Source: Myxococcota bacterium
GTDB lineage: Bacteria > Myxococcota_A > Polyangia > HGW-17 > JAJRWW01
Assembly: GCA_024276595.1 (NCBI GenBank)
Contig: JAJRWW010000070.1
Coordinates: 1 to 8,359 of the forward strand
Reading direction: 5' to 3'
Length of the DNA stretch: 8,359 bases
The notes below the pieces were generated by a model. That model searched no databases. It saw only the letters and a program-made list of their open reading frames with translations, and was not told the DNA's origin. Of the stretch, positions 1-6,412 are shown piece after piece (position 1 is the first letter of the stretch; every line of letters begins with the position of its first letter). Position numbers and translations under genes: made by a program.

Positions 1-314
1 AGGCCGATGCCAAAGCGGTTCACCGGCGGACCGCTGCCTGCATCTGGGCCGGCGTCGGGGCCGGGGGCCTCTCCGTCAGGTGGCAGAGCGGAGTCGGGCT
101 GGGAGCCGCCATCGGGGGGCAGGGCGGAGTCCAGGGGTTCACCGTCAGGGTCCATGGCGCTGTCCGGGGCCATGGCGCCGTCTGGGGGGGTGCCTCCGTC
201 GGCCAGGCTGTGGATGACACCGGTGCCGCAGCCACTCAGGAGCAGCAGCGCGATGGTCAACAGAGGGGCGGCCGTGGAGCTGGCACCGTGGCCCTGCTCT
301 GACATCTTGCGCAT
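1..314 (-). CDS. Lipoprotein with Asp/Pro-rich linker, partial (C-terminal part beyond left edge)
   Basis: The gene reads leftward from an ATG at 314 and stays open to the window edge (104 codons visible). The N-terminus is a lipoprotein signal peptide: a hydrophobic stretch (TIALLLLSGC, about residues 20-29) ending in a lipobox with Cys29 as the lipidated residue. After it comes a low-complexity linker (about residues 38-93) rich in Pro, Asp, Gly and Ala, with imperfect repeats of PDSALPPDG. The linker ends where a more ordinary sequence (PPVNRFGIG) begins, so the functional domain lies outside the window. A GGGAG ribosome-binding site sits about 7 bases before the ATG; a second in-frame ATG at 305 is less well placed. 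Linkers of this kind are common in exported lipoproteins of Myxococcota-type bacteria. The function cannot be told from this part. Confidence 0.75.
   Translation of the reverse strand, partial: MRKMSEQGHGASSTAAPLLTIALLLLSGCGTGVIHSLADGGTPPDGAMAPDSAMDPDGEPLDSALPPDGGSQPDSALPPDGEAPGPDAGPDAGSGPPVNRFGIG
34..160 (-). repeat. Imperfect 36-bp (12-residue) repeats in the lipoprotein linker
   Basis: Within the linker, two near-identical 14-base blocks begin at 82 and 118, exactly 36 bases apart (GGCAGAGCGGAGTC and GGCAGGGCGGAGTC on the plus strand). They encode the repeated PDSALPPDG unit. A more diverged version (PDGAMAPDSAMDPDG) lies further toward the N-terminus. The unit is a whole number of codons, so copy-number changes would keep the frame. 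Confidence 0.5.
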
Positions 315-692
315 GACAAGCTCCCGGGATCCACTGGGGTGAAGCTGCCTGCATATCATACTATACCGTTTCGCCGGGACGAAGACCTTTGGAAGCGGCA
401 TCCAGGTCTTCAGCGGCCTGGGCATGCGGCACATCGAAGCCTGACTATCGGCGGTGGCCACCTCGGACGACGGCAACACCGTGGTGGCGGTGAGCCGGGC
501 GGTGAGCCATCCGCGCTGCTAGCGCGTCGGCTAGGGGCGTGGGTTTGCGGGGTTGGCTCTGCGGCCATATCCCAGCGGATCAGGTAGCTTCGCTGCTGAA
601 GAGGATGCCACTTGGGGCCTGAAGGCCGAAAAAACACCCCATGAGTGCGCTCCCTCTCGTTTCTGGCTTCGGTGCTGATCCTTCGGTGGCGG
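315..692. other. Intergenic stretch without an intact gene
   Basis: No frame here has the composition or start signals of a real gene. On the plus strand, about 367-528, one frame reads like fragments of a folded protein (a Gly-rich piece FAGTKTFGSGIQVFSGLGM, then a stop, then SDDGNTVVAVS in the same frame). This could be a decayed remnant of a beta-propeller-type protein, but it is too short to name. A perfect small hairpin lies at 512-526 (CGCGCT, loop GCT, AGCGCG) with no T-tract. Otherwise I see only the promoter patch noted for the lipoprotein gene. Confidence 0.4.
355..365 (-). promoter_or_regulatory. Possible -10 element for the left-edge lipoprotein gene
   Basis: On the minus strand an AT-rich patch in otherwise GC-rich DNA carries two overlapping -10-like hexamers, TATAGT (365-360) and TATGAT (360-355), about 40-50 bases before the lipoprotein ATG at 314. 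No convincing -35 hexamer is seen 16-18 bases upstream, so this rests only on the -10 match and its position. Confidence 0.25.
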
Positions 693-1133
693 TCAATACG
701 TGATCCATTTCCGGCGGCGTGAGAGGGTGAGCGTGAAGCGCTCGCCCAACCATTCGGCCGACGCTGCCGGGCGCAGCGGCCGCGGGTCGGCCCGAAGCGT
801 TGGTGCGGCGTGTTGCCGTCCAGGGCTTCGGGCCGACAGGTGGTTGTAGATTTCGTATGGGTCATGGCGCAGCCGCAGGGTGAGGGGCCGGCAGTCAGGG
901 GCCACATCCGGGGCGCCGTCGAGCGTGCGCAGCATCCGCGCCTTGACGGACTTGTTGAAGTGCTAAGTGGCGTCGTGCCCCTCGCGGTACTTCTCTCTGC
1001 CGCGGATGAGGGTTACGCCCATCCGCTCATTGATCGCGAGCACGTCCAGATCTTTGAAGGCCAGCTCGCTCATCATGTACTAGGGTAGTTGCGCGAATGG
1101 AATGATCGCCTGGAAAGAAGTGTGGTTAGTGGG
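693..1133 (-). pseudogene. Decayed coding remnant with two in-frame TAG codons, family not recognised
   Basis: One minus-strand frame gives protein-like sequence in three pieces separated only by TAG codons at 1082-1080 and 965-963. The first piece ends in AIIPFAQLP. The second starts YMMSELAFKDLDVLAINERMG and ends REKYREGHDAT. The third begins HFNKSVKARMLRTLDGAPDV and stops at TGA 695-693. The balanced mix of hydrophobic and charged residues continuing across both stops suggests a former gene rather than chance. The last 50 or so codons look random and begin close to a 13-bp inverted repeat (786-837). This frame is the same as that of the MORN gene ending at 1146, directly after its stop. 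I do not recognise the family. Chance open frame is the main alternative. Confidence 0.35.
786..837. repeat. 13-bp perfect inverted repeat with nested stem (REP-like palindrome)
   Basis: GTCGGCCCGAAGC at 786-798 is the exact reverse complement of GCTTCGGGCCGAC at 825-837. The 26-base spacer holds a second stem, CGGC (806-809) with GCCG (815-818), closing a GTGTT loop. The whole would fold as a two-tier hairpin in either DNA strand or in RNA. There is no T-tract on either side, so it is not an ordinary terminator. It lies where the decayed minus-strand frame loses its protein-like character, as would fit an inserted REP-like or other small palindromic element. Confidence 0.6.
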
Positions 1134-1145
1134 CTTGCAGCAGGG

Positions 1146-2891
1146 TCACTGGATTCGTCTGCCGTGGCGATAGAGCTGCAGGCGGAACCCCCGTGAGCCG
1201 CGCTTGCGCCACGTGCCGTGCTTTTTGCCGTTCAGGTAGGAGCCGTCCTCCTTTATTCGACCGTTGGGATCAAAGGTGGTCCACCGCCCATCTTTGCGGT
1301 TGTGTCGCCAGTGGCACACCCGAAGGCGACGCCCATTGTGACCGAAATATGTCTGGCGGCCGTGGTATGCGTTCTGAGAAAAGGTGGTGATGACCCGGGT
1401 GACACGACCGCTGTTGCGATACCAGACCTTGCGCAAGCCGTGGGTCTTGCCAGCCACAAGTGTACGCTCGATGAACCGCCGCCCCTGGGGATCGTACGTG
1501 GTCCAGAGCCCCACGGGCAGGCCATCCCGGTACTGGCCTGTCTCCAGCTTGTGGCCGCTCCAGTACCAGCGCGCCAGTTTGCCGTGGGCCTTTCCGTTGC
1601 GATAGGTCACCAGAAGCTTGGGGCGACCATTGGCGTGATACTGAACAAAGCGTCCGTTGCGGACCTTACGGCGAGGTTTCCGACGCCGCCAGGTCCGGGA
1701 GACGTCTGCTCGGACCAAGTCCGCGGTGGAATCGCGCTCCCGCGTGAGGTACAGGACGTGGGGGTTTCCAGCAGCGGTCGCGAGCAGTTGATACTCCGCG
1801 TCGTCGGCCACCAGCACCTCGTAGGCGCCGGTCTCCACGTTGATCCTGGCGACGGCCTCGTCCACCCATGGTGCTCTGGGGTACCGGTATGACAGGGGCC
1901 AGTGGTCTCGGCGGGTCAGCACCACGTGCTGATTTCCCTGAAAACAGAACCCCTTGAACCGCGTGCTCTCGAGCAGGGTGCGGGTCAGGCCGGTCTCGAA
2001 ATCATGGATCATCAGGTGTCGCCTGCTCCCCGCTGCGCACCCCATGATGGCCAGGAGGCGACCGTTTGGGGAGAATGGCTGCTGCTTCGGACCGAAACTC
2101 AGATCACAGCGTTCCAGGGAGCGCACCACCATCCGGTCTCTGCCCGAGGCGAGGTGGATGCAGCGCACCTCCGGTCCAGTAATGTAGCAAAGTAGATCCT
2201 CTGCCGGGGAGAGCACGGGTGAATCCGCCCGGGTCCCTGCAAGGACGCGCCGGGCCCGGCCTGTGCTGAGTTTCGTGAGCCATAGCTCTACACCTCGACC
2301 AGCGTGGCCTATTCCTTTAGCCGGGGCCACGGTCAACACGTACCGCCGGTGAAGACGGACGCGCTGGCGATGGCCACGGCGCTTGAGCCCCCGATTGGGC
2401 AAGCGAAGGAAGGGTCGAGACGCGCCCGCCCGCCAGATCTGGATGTTGCGCCGTGCCAGATAGGCACCGTCACCGGTCAGGTAGACAAGCTGGCCCCTGG
2501 GCGTAAAGACGAACTGCCGGACGTGACGGTGGGTAACGAGCTGTAGCCGTCTCGTGTGTATCCAGTAGCGGTAGAGTCGAAAGGAGCGTCGTCGCCAATC
2601 CCTTGCTCCAAAGGCGATGGATCGACCCTTTGCCGACCACGCCAGGAGGCCGTTCAGGTGCTTGACGCGAAGCCGGCGCAGGGTGCGGCCGCTGCGAGTG
2701 CTCTGAATCACCAACCCGTGCTTCAGAAACGCGAAGAGACGACCGCCGGGGGAGGCCGCGCCCAGGGTGGAGTGGCGTACCAGGACCTTGACACTGCCCG
2801 GTGGGTGGGGGCGGAGACGATAGGCCAGGGCACAGGGAGCGCCACCCGTGAGCAGAAGCAACAGCATCGTAATTGCCAAGCCGCGCATCAT
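1146..2891 (-). CDS. Exported beta-propeller protein with C-terminal MORN repeats
   Basis: This is a 581-residue protein if started at the ATG at 2891, which overlaps the upstream stop as ATGA and follows a GGGGGAAG Shine-Dalgarno. An in-frame ATG at 2912 would add seven residues and blunt the signal peptide. Residues 1-23 form a Sec signal peptide (MMRGLAITMLLLLL, likely cut after ALA). Residues about 30-400 are repeats of short beta strands with patterns such as LLAWSAKGRSIAF, FVFTPRGQLVYL, SPAEDLLCYI and PFSPNGRLLAIM, typical of TolB/WD40-like propeller blades. Residues about 410-565 are some seven MORN_2 units of the form NGKxHGxxxxWxxNGR, as in proteins named YwqK family antitoxin. The protein is strongly basic and rich in Arg and His. 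MORN_2 units are usually structural or binding modules; no catalytic residues are evident. It is probably periplasmic or surface-located and works with the co-transcribed MORN protein. The partner is unknown. Confidence 0.85.
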   Translation of the reverse strand: MMRGLAITMLLLLLTGGAPCALAYRLRPHPPGSVKVLVRHSTLGAASPGGRLFAFLKHGLVIQSTRSGRTLRRLRVKHLNGLLAWSAKGRSIAFGARDWRRRSFRLYRYWIHTRRLQLVTHRHVRQFVFTPRGQLVYLTGDGAYLARRNIQIWRAGASRPFLRLPNRGLKRRGHRQRVRLHRRYVLTVAPAKGIGHAGRGVELWLTKLSTGRARRVLAGTRADSPVLSPAEDLLCYITGPEVRCIHLASGRDRMVVRSLERCDLSFGPKQQPFSPNGRLLAIMGCAAGSRRHLMIHDFETGLTRTLLESTRFKGFCFQGNQHVVLTRRDHWPLSYRYPRAPWVDEAVARINVETGAYEVLVADDAEYQLLATAAGNPHVLYLTRERDSTADLVRADVSRTWRRRKPRRKVRNGRFVQYHANGRPKLLVTYRNGKAHGKLARWYWSGHKLETGQYRDGLPVGLWTTYDPQGRRFIERTLVAGKTHGLRKVWYRNSGRVTRVITTFSQNAYHGRQTYFGHNGRRLRVCHWRHNRKDGRWTTFDPNGRIKEDGSYLNGKKHGTWRKRGSRGFRLQLYRHGRRIQ

Positions 2892-3526
2892 TTCTTCCCC
2901 CGCCGTTTCCACAAGGTCCGGCAGCGGGCGTTGCCCACGACGCCCTTGCCGTACCAGACGTTGTGCACCCAGTAGTCGGTGTTTCCGCCCTCATCGTACA
3001 GGGCCTGCCAGAAGCACCCCCTGGCAAAGTGCACGACCACCCGGCGCTTTGTCCCGAGGTGGGGGTAGTACCAGGTCCACGTGCCGACCTGACGTCCCTG
3101 GCGGTAGGTGCCGCTGGCTGTCGTGCGACCATGCCGGTCCCAAAACTGCCATCGCCCGTCGGCAAATCCGTTCTTGAATCGCCCCGACCAGGCCATCATC
3201 CCAGAAGGATAGTAATGCCAGGAGGGTCCGTGACGAATGCCTCGGCGAAAGGTCTGGCGGGTCCAGACACGGCCGGTGCGATACCACTGAATCCAGAGGC
3301 CATGTTTCCGGCCGTTGACGTACCTCCCGGCCGCCTGCTTCTGTTTGCTGTCGTATAGGTAGATCGCGGCCCCGTGCTTTCGGCCGGTCCGGCGGTCCAC
3401 ACACCAGGAGCCTGTGGCGCTGCGTACCTGGCGCGCCTGGGGTGAGCATCGGATCCCGGAGTGCATAGGCGCCACCGCACCAGGAAACCAGACAACCGTC
3501 GAACCTATCAAGCAGATGAGATACAC
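2888..3526 (-). CDS. Exported MORN-repeat (YwqK-like) protein
   Basis: A 212-residue protein starting at GTG (3526), six bases after a perfect AGGAGG. The first 20 residues (MYLICLIGSTVVWFPGAVAP) are hydrophobic and look like a signal sequence, although a positive n-region is lacking and the residue after AVA is Pro, so the cleavage point is uncertain. Residues about 38-165 are MORN_2 units, best seen as VNGRKHGLWIQWYRTGRVW, RRGIRHGPSWHYYPSG, KNGFADGRWQFWDRHGR and RQGRQVGTWTWYYP. A non-repeat tail (170-212) contains Cys171 and Cys202, which could form a disulfide. The stop overlaps the next gene's start by four bases, so the two are translated together. NCBI pipelines often call such proteins YwqK antitoxins, but nothing here suggests a toxin partner. 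The role is unknown; structural or protein-binding is likely. Confidence 0.85.
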   Translation of the reverse strand: MYLICLIGSTVVWFPGAVAPMHSGIRCSPQARQVRSATGSWCVDRRTGRKHGAAIYLYDSKQKQAAGRYVNGRKHGLWIQWYRTGRVWTRQTFRRGIRHGPSWHYYPSGMMAWSGRFKNGFADGRWQFWDRHGRTTASGTYRQGRQVGTWTWYYPHLGTKRRVVVHFARGCFWQALYDEGGNTDYWVHNVWYGKGVVGNARCRTLWKRRGKK

Positions 3527-3532
3527 AGGTGA

Positions 3533-3538
3533 CCTCCT
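3533..3538 (-). promoter_or_regulatory. Strong Shine-Dalgarno deciding the GTG start of the MORN gene
   Basis: The minus strand reads AGGAGGTCACCT directly before GTG at 3526. This is a full anti-16S match with a 6-base spacer. It supports the GTG as the true start, as no ATG lies nearby in frame. Confidence 0.75.
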
Positions 3539-3570
3539 GAGGATTGCCTTTTGCTGCGTCCACGCCGCAT

Positions 3571-3578
3571 CTTATATA
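3571..3578 (-). promoter_or_regulatory. Possible -10 element for the MORN gene pair
   Basis: TATATAAG on the minus strand, in a GC-rich setting and about 45 bases before the GTG at 3526, resembles a -10 hexamer. The best upstream match to a -35 (GTGAAT) is poor and spaced 19 bases away. Position and AT-richness are the only support. Confidence 0.25.
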
Positions 3579-3637
3579 CCCCACCCAGCGCCCGGTTATT
3601 CACCGCGTGTTTTGCCAGCCCTCTGCCCGCTTGAACA

Positions 3638-3930
3638 TCACGGAGGGCGGCGCTCGAATCCCACAAGAAGATCTTCGGCTGCTACCCCGATCAACTGGCC
3701 GCCGACGAGGGTTTTTTTTGGAACATGGACGCCATCGGTCAGGGTCGGGTACACGTTGGAGGCCACAACAAACAGACCGGTGCCACTGTTCAGGATGGTG
3801 TTGTGTCACAGGTTCACCAATGATGGCTGGTTCTCCAGGGCAAACCGCTGGAACCAGAATCCGTGCAGAGGTGGCAGATCTCCACTGTCTTGTGAACGTA
3901 GATGACCCTATTGTGCTCGCCAGCGGATTC
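3638..3930 (-). pseudogene. Decayed fragment resembling a parallel beta-helix protein
   Basis: On the minus strand, two frames carry protein-like pieces. About 3930-3880 reads EHNRVIYVHKTVEI. After a frame change, about 3875-3638 reads GFWFQRFALENQPSLVNL, a TGA, HNTILNSGTGLFVVASNVYP and then TLVGGQLIGVAAEDLLVGFE, ending at TGA 3640-3638. The N-x-T-I-x-N-S-G-T-G-L-F pattern is typical of rungs in right-handed beta-helix (pectate-lyase-like) surface proteins. An A8 run on this strand (3719-3712) lies inside it and is a slippage-prone place. There is no start codon with a ribosome-binding site, and the fragment is bounded by the B12 promoter on one side and the MORN operon on the other. It is most likely a relic of a deleted gene. 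The assignment is by pattern only. Confidence 0.35.
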
Positions 3931-3941
3931 GATCTGGCTCC

Positions 3942-3969
3942 TTGACAGGCTGCGGGGTTCTGCAATAGT
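3942..3969 (+). promoter_or_regulatory. Sigma-70-type promoter of the cobalamin riboswitch transcript
   Basis: A perfect TTGACA (3942-3947) is followed after 16 bases by AATAGT (3964-3969), a 4-of-6 match to the -10 consensus. Transcription would begin near 3976, just before the first riboswitch base pair. The position fits the aptamer downstream exactly, which raises confidence above that of the hexamers alone. Confidence 0.55.
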
Positions 3970-3981
3970 GAAACGCCAAAT

Positions 3982-4172
3982 GTGCTTGGGTGGGATGCAC
4001 GTCCTCGGGCGGCATCCCTGGGAAGCCGGTGAGAGTCCGGCGCGGCCCCCGCCACTGTGACCGGGTACCGAGGCAGCACTGAGCCACTGGCCATGCGAGG
4101 ATCCTGTGCGGTTCTCCAGCCGGGAAGGCGCTGTCGAGGGTGGATCCGGAGCCAGTAGACCGACCCGGCACG
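3982..4172 (+). ncRNA. Cobalamin (B12) riboswitch
   Basis: All main elements of the cobalamin aptamer can be read. There is a P3-type stem GGGATGC (3992-3998) with GCATCCC (4012-4018). Next comes the GGGAA junction (4020-4024) and the stem GCCGG (4025-4029) with CCGGC (4037-4041) around TGAGAGT. The invariant GCGGCCCCCGCCACTGTGA core follows (4041-4059). The B12 box GAGCCAGTAGACCG lies at 4149-4162. GTGC (3982-3985) can pair with GCAC (4168-4171) to close the element. It senses a cobalamin and represses the downstream receptor gene. Downstream, CACGGG (4169-4174) could pair with CCCGTG (4212-4217), and CCTTC/GAAGG (4181-4195) forms a small hairpin. No T-tract follows, so the expression platform may act on translation or through Rho; this part is inferred. 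Confidence 0.95.
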
Positions 4173-4264
4173 GGAACCGTCCTTCGGGGTGAAGGAGTCC
4201 GACCCGTCCCACCCGTGGCCGAGTCCAGCCATTCACCCACCGAGGCGGCGCCCCCTGGAGGAGC

Positions 4265-6412
4265 ATGCTCGCACGTTCGCCCAATGGTCTCGGATCTTCC
4301 TTGCTCGTCGCCGCTCTGCTCGTCGCCGCTCTGGTGGCTGGCGGCGTCGAGCTTCGGGCCGATCCCCTGGACCTGCGGCCGGTGAAGGTGGACGCCAAGC
4401 GGATCGAGCCGGGCTCTCCGCAGGCGGAGGACACCGCCTTTTCCACGAGCGTGGACGCCACCCGGGCGGCCACGGAGGGGGGCGGTGTGGCCGAGCACCT
4501 GGCCCGGTCGGTTGGGGTGCAGGTGCGTCGCAGCGGCGGCCACGGTGACTTCGCCTCGGTGCTCATCAGGGGCTCATCTGCGAACCAGGTTGGCGTTTTC
4601 CTCGACGGTATCCCGCTGGCCCTGGGCAGGGGAGGTATCTTCGACCTGTCGCTGGTGCCGTTGCTCTCCATTGCACGGGTGGATGTGTTTCGGGGCTACC
4701 TTCCGGCAGAGCTGGGCTCGGAGGGGATCGGCGGCGGCATCAACCTGGTGCCCGGCGCCGCCCCGGCCCGTCCCCGCACTCGCCTGAGCATGGGCGTGGG
4801 CTCCTTTGACCTCGTGCAGGTGGGAGCCAGTCGCAGCGCCCGCCGCGGTCCTCTGCGCTATGCGCTCAGCCTGGGCTTTTCCCGGGCCACGAACGACTTC
4901 AGCTTTTTTTCGGACAACGACACGCCATATCAGCTCGGGGACGACCGCTGGCTGCGGAGAAAAAACAACGAGAGCCTCCTCTTCTCCGGGCTGGGGTGGG
5001 CTCGGTGGCGCGTAAGCCGAGACCTGCGGATCACTTTCTTGCAGAGCCTGTTTTACAAGGAGAAGGGGCTCCCCGGTCCAGGGGCCGTCCAGGCCCTCTC
5101 CACCAGGCTCCAGGCTCTGCACGAGGTCTTCGACGTGAAGCTGGAGCAGCGGCGGTTCCTGGTGCCCTCCATGTCGGCGATGCTACGGGTCAACGTGCAG
5201 TACTCCAGGGATCGCCTGGAGGACCCTCAGGGCGAGCTTCCCACCGGAGCCAAGCGGCAGAGCGACACCAGCGTCAGCCTGGGAGCCATCGGCAGGCTCT
5301 CCTTTGCACCCCACGACCCCCAGATCATCAGCCTCATCCCAGAGTGGCGATACGAGCAGTACGCAGGGCGGGATCCGGGGCGGGAGCTTCCATCCGCGCG
5401 ACGCTACCGTTTCGGCCTGGCTCTGCGGGACCGGATCGCGCTCGGAGAGGACCTGGCGACCTTGACCCCGGTGGTTCGCGCGGACCTGCTCTACAGCGAC
5501 GTCAGCGGCTCCCGAAACGGCCTGGAGCCTCTGCGCAACTCCTTTGACTGGTTTCTGAGCCCCCGGCTCGGCGGACGGGTCCGGCTTTGGCGGGGGCTGG
5601 AGCTGCGAGGCAACGTGGGTCGATACTTCCGTCCGCCCAGCCTCCTGGAGCTTTTTGGCAACCGTGGCACGGCTCTGGGCAACCCCGACCTCGTGCCGGA
5701 GGTGGGGACATCGGGCGACCTGGGCATGATCTTGCGGCTTCGCAGGCGGGGGAGGGCGCTGGAGCGGCTCCTGATCGAGGCCGTGTTCTTTGCTCGGGAC
5801 TCCCAAAACCTCATCCAGTGGGTTCAGAACTCCCAGCGCACTGCCGTGGCCATGAACATCTCCAGGGCCCTGGCCCTTGGAGGAGAGCTCTCGGGGGCGG
5901 TGTGGCTGCGTCTCCACTCCCAGCTCCGGGCTCGGCTCTCGACCAACTACACCCTCTTGCACACGCAGAACCGCTCTGGCAAGCCGCTGCTGGATGGCAA
6001 CCGCCTCCCAGGACGTCCCCTGCACGAGCTGAACGGGCGGGCGGACCTGGTGTGGAGGAAGGATCGCTGGGGTGTGGGGATCCACTGGTCGGTGACCTAC
6101 ATCTCCCACAGCTTCCTGGACGAGGCCAACGCCTTCTTGCCGGTGCCCCAGCGCGCCCTCCACGAGGTAGGCCTGGTGGTGCGCCCGTGGCTCCGCGGGG
6201 TGACTCTGGCCGCGACCTTCAAGAATGTGGCCAACCTGCGGGTGGAGAGGGTGGCGGCTCCGGCCTTCACCGGCCTGAGGCGTATCCCCAGGGCGCTAAT
6301 GGACTACGGGGGATACCCACTGCCCGGCTGGGAGGTGTTTGTGAACGCCACGTGGAGCTTCGATGACCCGAGGGGGGAGCAGAAAGGCTCGGCACACCAT
6401 GCGAGACCCTGA
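4265..6412 (+). CDS. BtuB-like TonB-dependent outer-membrane receptor
   Basis: A 715-residue protein starting at ATG 4265 after GGAGGAG. Residues 1-32 are a signal peptide with likely cleavage after LRA. A TonB-box-like segment (PVKVDA, 39-44) follows. The plug domain spans about 55-170 and contains VAEHLARSVGVQVRRSGG, SVLIRGSSANQVGVFLDGIP, IARVDVFRG and EGIGGGINL, all standard plug motifs. The barrel covers about 175-699 and includes the conserved FRPPSLLELFGNRG and GNPDLVPE segments (455-479). The last strand is GWEVFVNATWSF (688-699). The protein would bind its substrate outside the cell and pass it to the periplasm with TonB-ExbB-ExbD energy. The cobalamin riboswitch directly upstream makes B12 or a related corrinoid the likely substrate. 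Unusually, 16 residues follow the C-terminal Phe (see findings). The next gene begins inside this one, so they are co-transcribed. Confidence 0.92.
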   Translation: MLARSPNGLGSSLLVAALLVAALVAGGVELRADPLDLRPVKVDAKRIEPGSPQAEDTAFSTSVDATRAATEGGGVAEHLARSVGVQVRRSGGHGDFASVLIRGSSANQVGVFLDGIPLALGRGGIFDLSLVPLLSIARVDVFRGYLPAELGSEGIGGGINLVPGAAPARPRTRLSMGVGSFDLVQVGASRSARRGPLRYALSLGFSRATNDFSFFSDNDTPYQLGDDRWLRRKNNESLLFSGLGWARWRVSRDLRITFLQSLFYKEKGLPGPGAVQALSTRLQALHEVFDVKLEQRRFLVPSMSAMLRVNVQYSRDRLEDPQGELPTGAKRQSDTSVSLGAIGRLSFAPHDPQIISLIPEWRYEQYAGRDPGRELPSARRYRFGLALRDRIALGEDLATLTPVVRADLLYSDVSGSRNGLEPLRNSFDWFLSPRLGGRVRLWRGLELRGNVGRYFRPPSLLELFGNRGTALGNPDLVPEVGTSGDLGMILRLRRRGRALERLLIEAVFFARDSQNLIQWVQNSQRTAVAMNISRALALGGELSGAVWLRLHSQLRARLSTNYTLLHTQNRSGKPLLDGNRLPGRPLHELNGRADLVWRKDRWGVGIHWSVTYISHSFLDEANAFLPVPQRALHEVGLVVRPWLRGVTLAATFKNVANLRVERVAAPAFTGLRRIPRALMDYGGYPLPGWEVFVNATWSFDDPRGEQKGSAHHARP
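4303..4332 (+). repeat. Perfect 15-bp tandem duplication in the receptor signal peptide
   Basis: GCTCGTCGCCGCTCT occurs twice in a row (4303-4317 and 4318-4332). It encodes the doubled LLVAA within the hydrophobic core (residues 13-22). Gain or loss of one unit would keep the frame and change the length of the core by five residues. Confidence 0.8.

Noticed and set aside
605..640. GGCCTGAAGGCC next to a six-A run, considered as a minus-strand terminator
   Set aside because: On the minus strand the T-run comes before the stem rather than after it, and the stem is only 4 bp.
410..907. Minus-strand open frame of 165 codons
   Set aside because: Its composition is random-looking (Arg/Pro/His-rich), it overlaps the more protein-like frame at 693-1133, and it has no start signal.
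1146..3526. Toxin-antitoxin system suggested by YwqK-type MORN repeats
   Set aside because: Both proteins carry export signals and no toxin-like small gene is adjacent; the antitoxin label is only a family naming habit.
3675..3719. Plus-strand T8 run preceded by TCGGC/GCCGA, considered as an intrinsic terminator
   Set aside because: The stem is only 5 bp with a 21-base loop and is separated from the T-run by several bases; there is also no plus-strand gene upstream for it to terminate.
4350..4361. GCTTCGGGCCGA, identical to 12 bases of the palindrome arm at 825-836
   Set aside because: It encodes part of the receptor signal peptide cleavage region and lacks the partner arm, so a second copy of the element is not supported.
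3814..4671. Minus-strand open frame of 285 codons across the riboswitch
   Set aside because: It runs antisense through the conserved cobalamin aptamer and the receptor's 5' end; its translation is low-complexity Arg/Ser/Pro. Only its last part overlaps the beta-helix-like relic.
5183..6163. Long minus-strand open frame (326 codons) antisense to the receptor gene
   Set aside because: It lies wholly inside the well-supported receptor gene, is rich in Pro/Gln/Arg/Ala as expected of a GC-rich shadow frame, and shows no domain pattern or ribosome-binding site.
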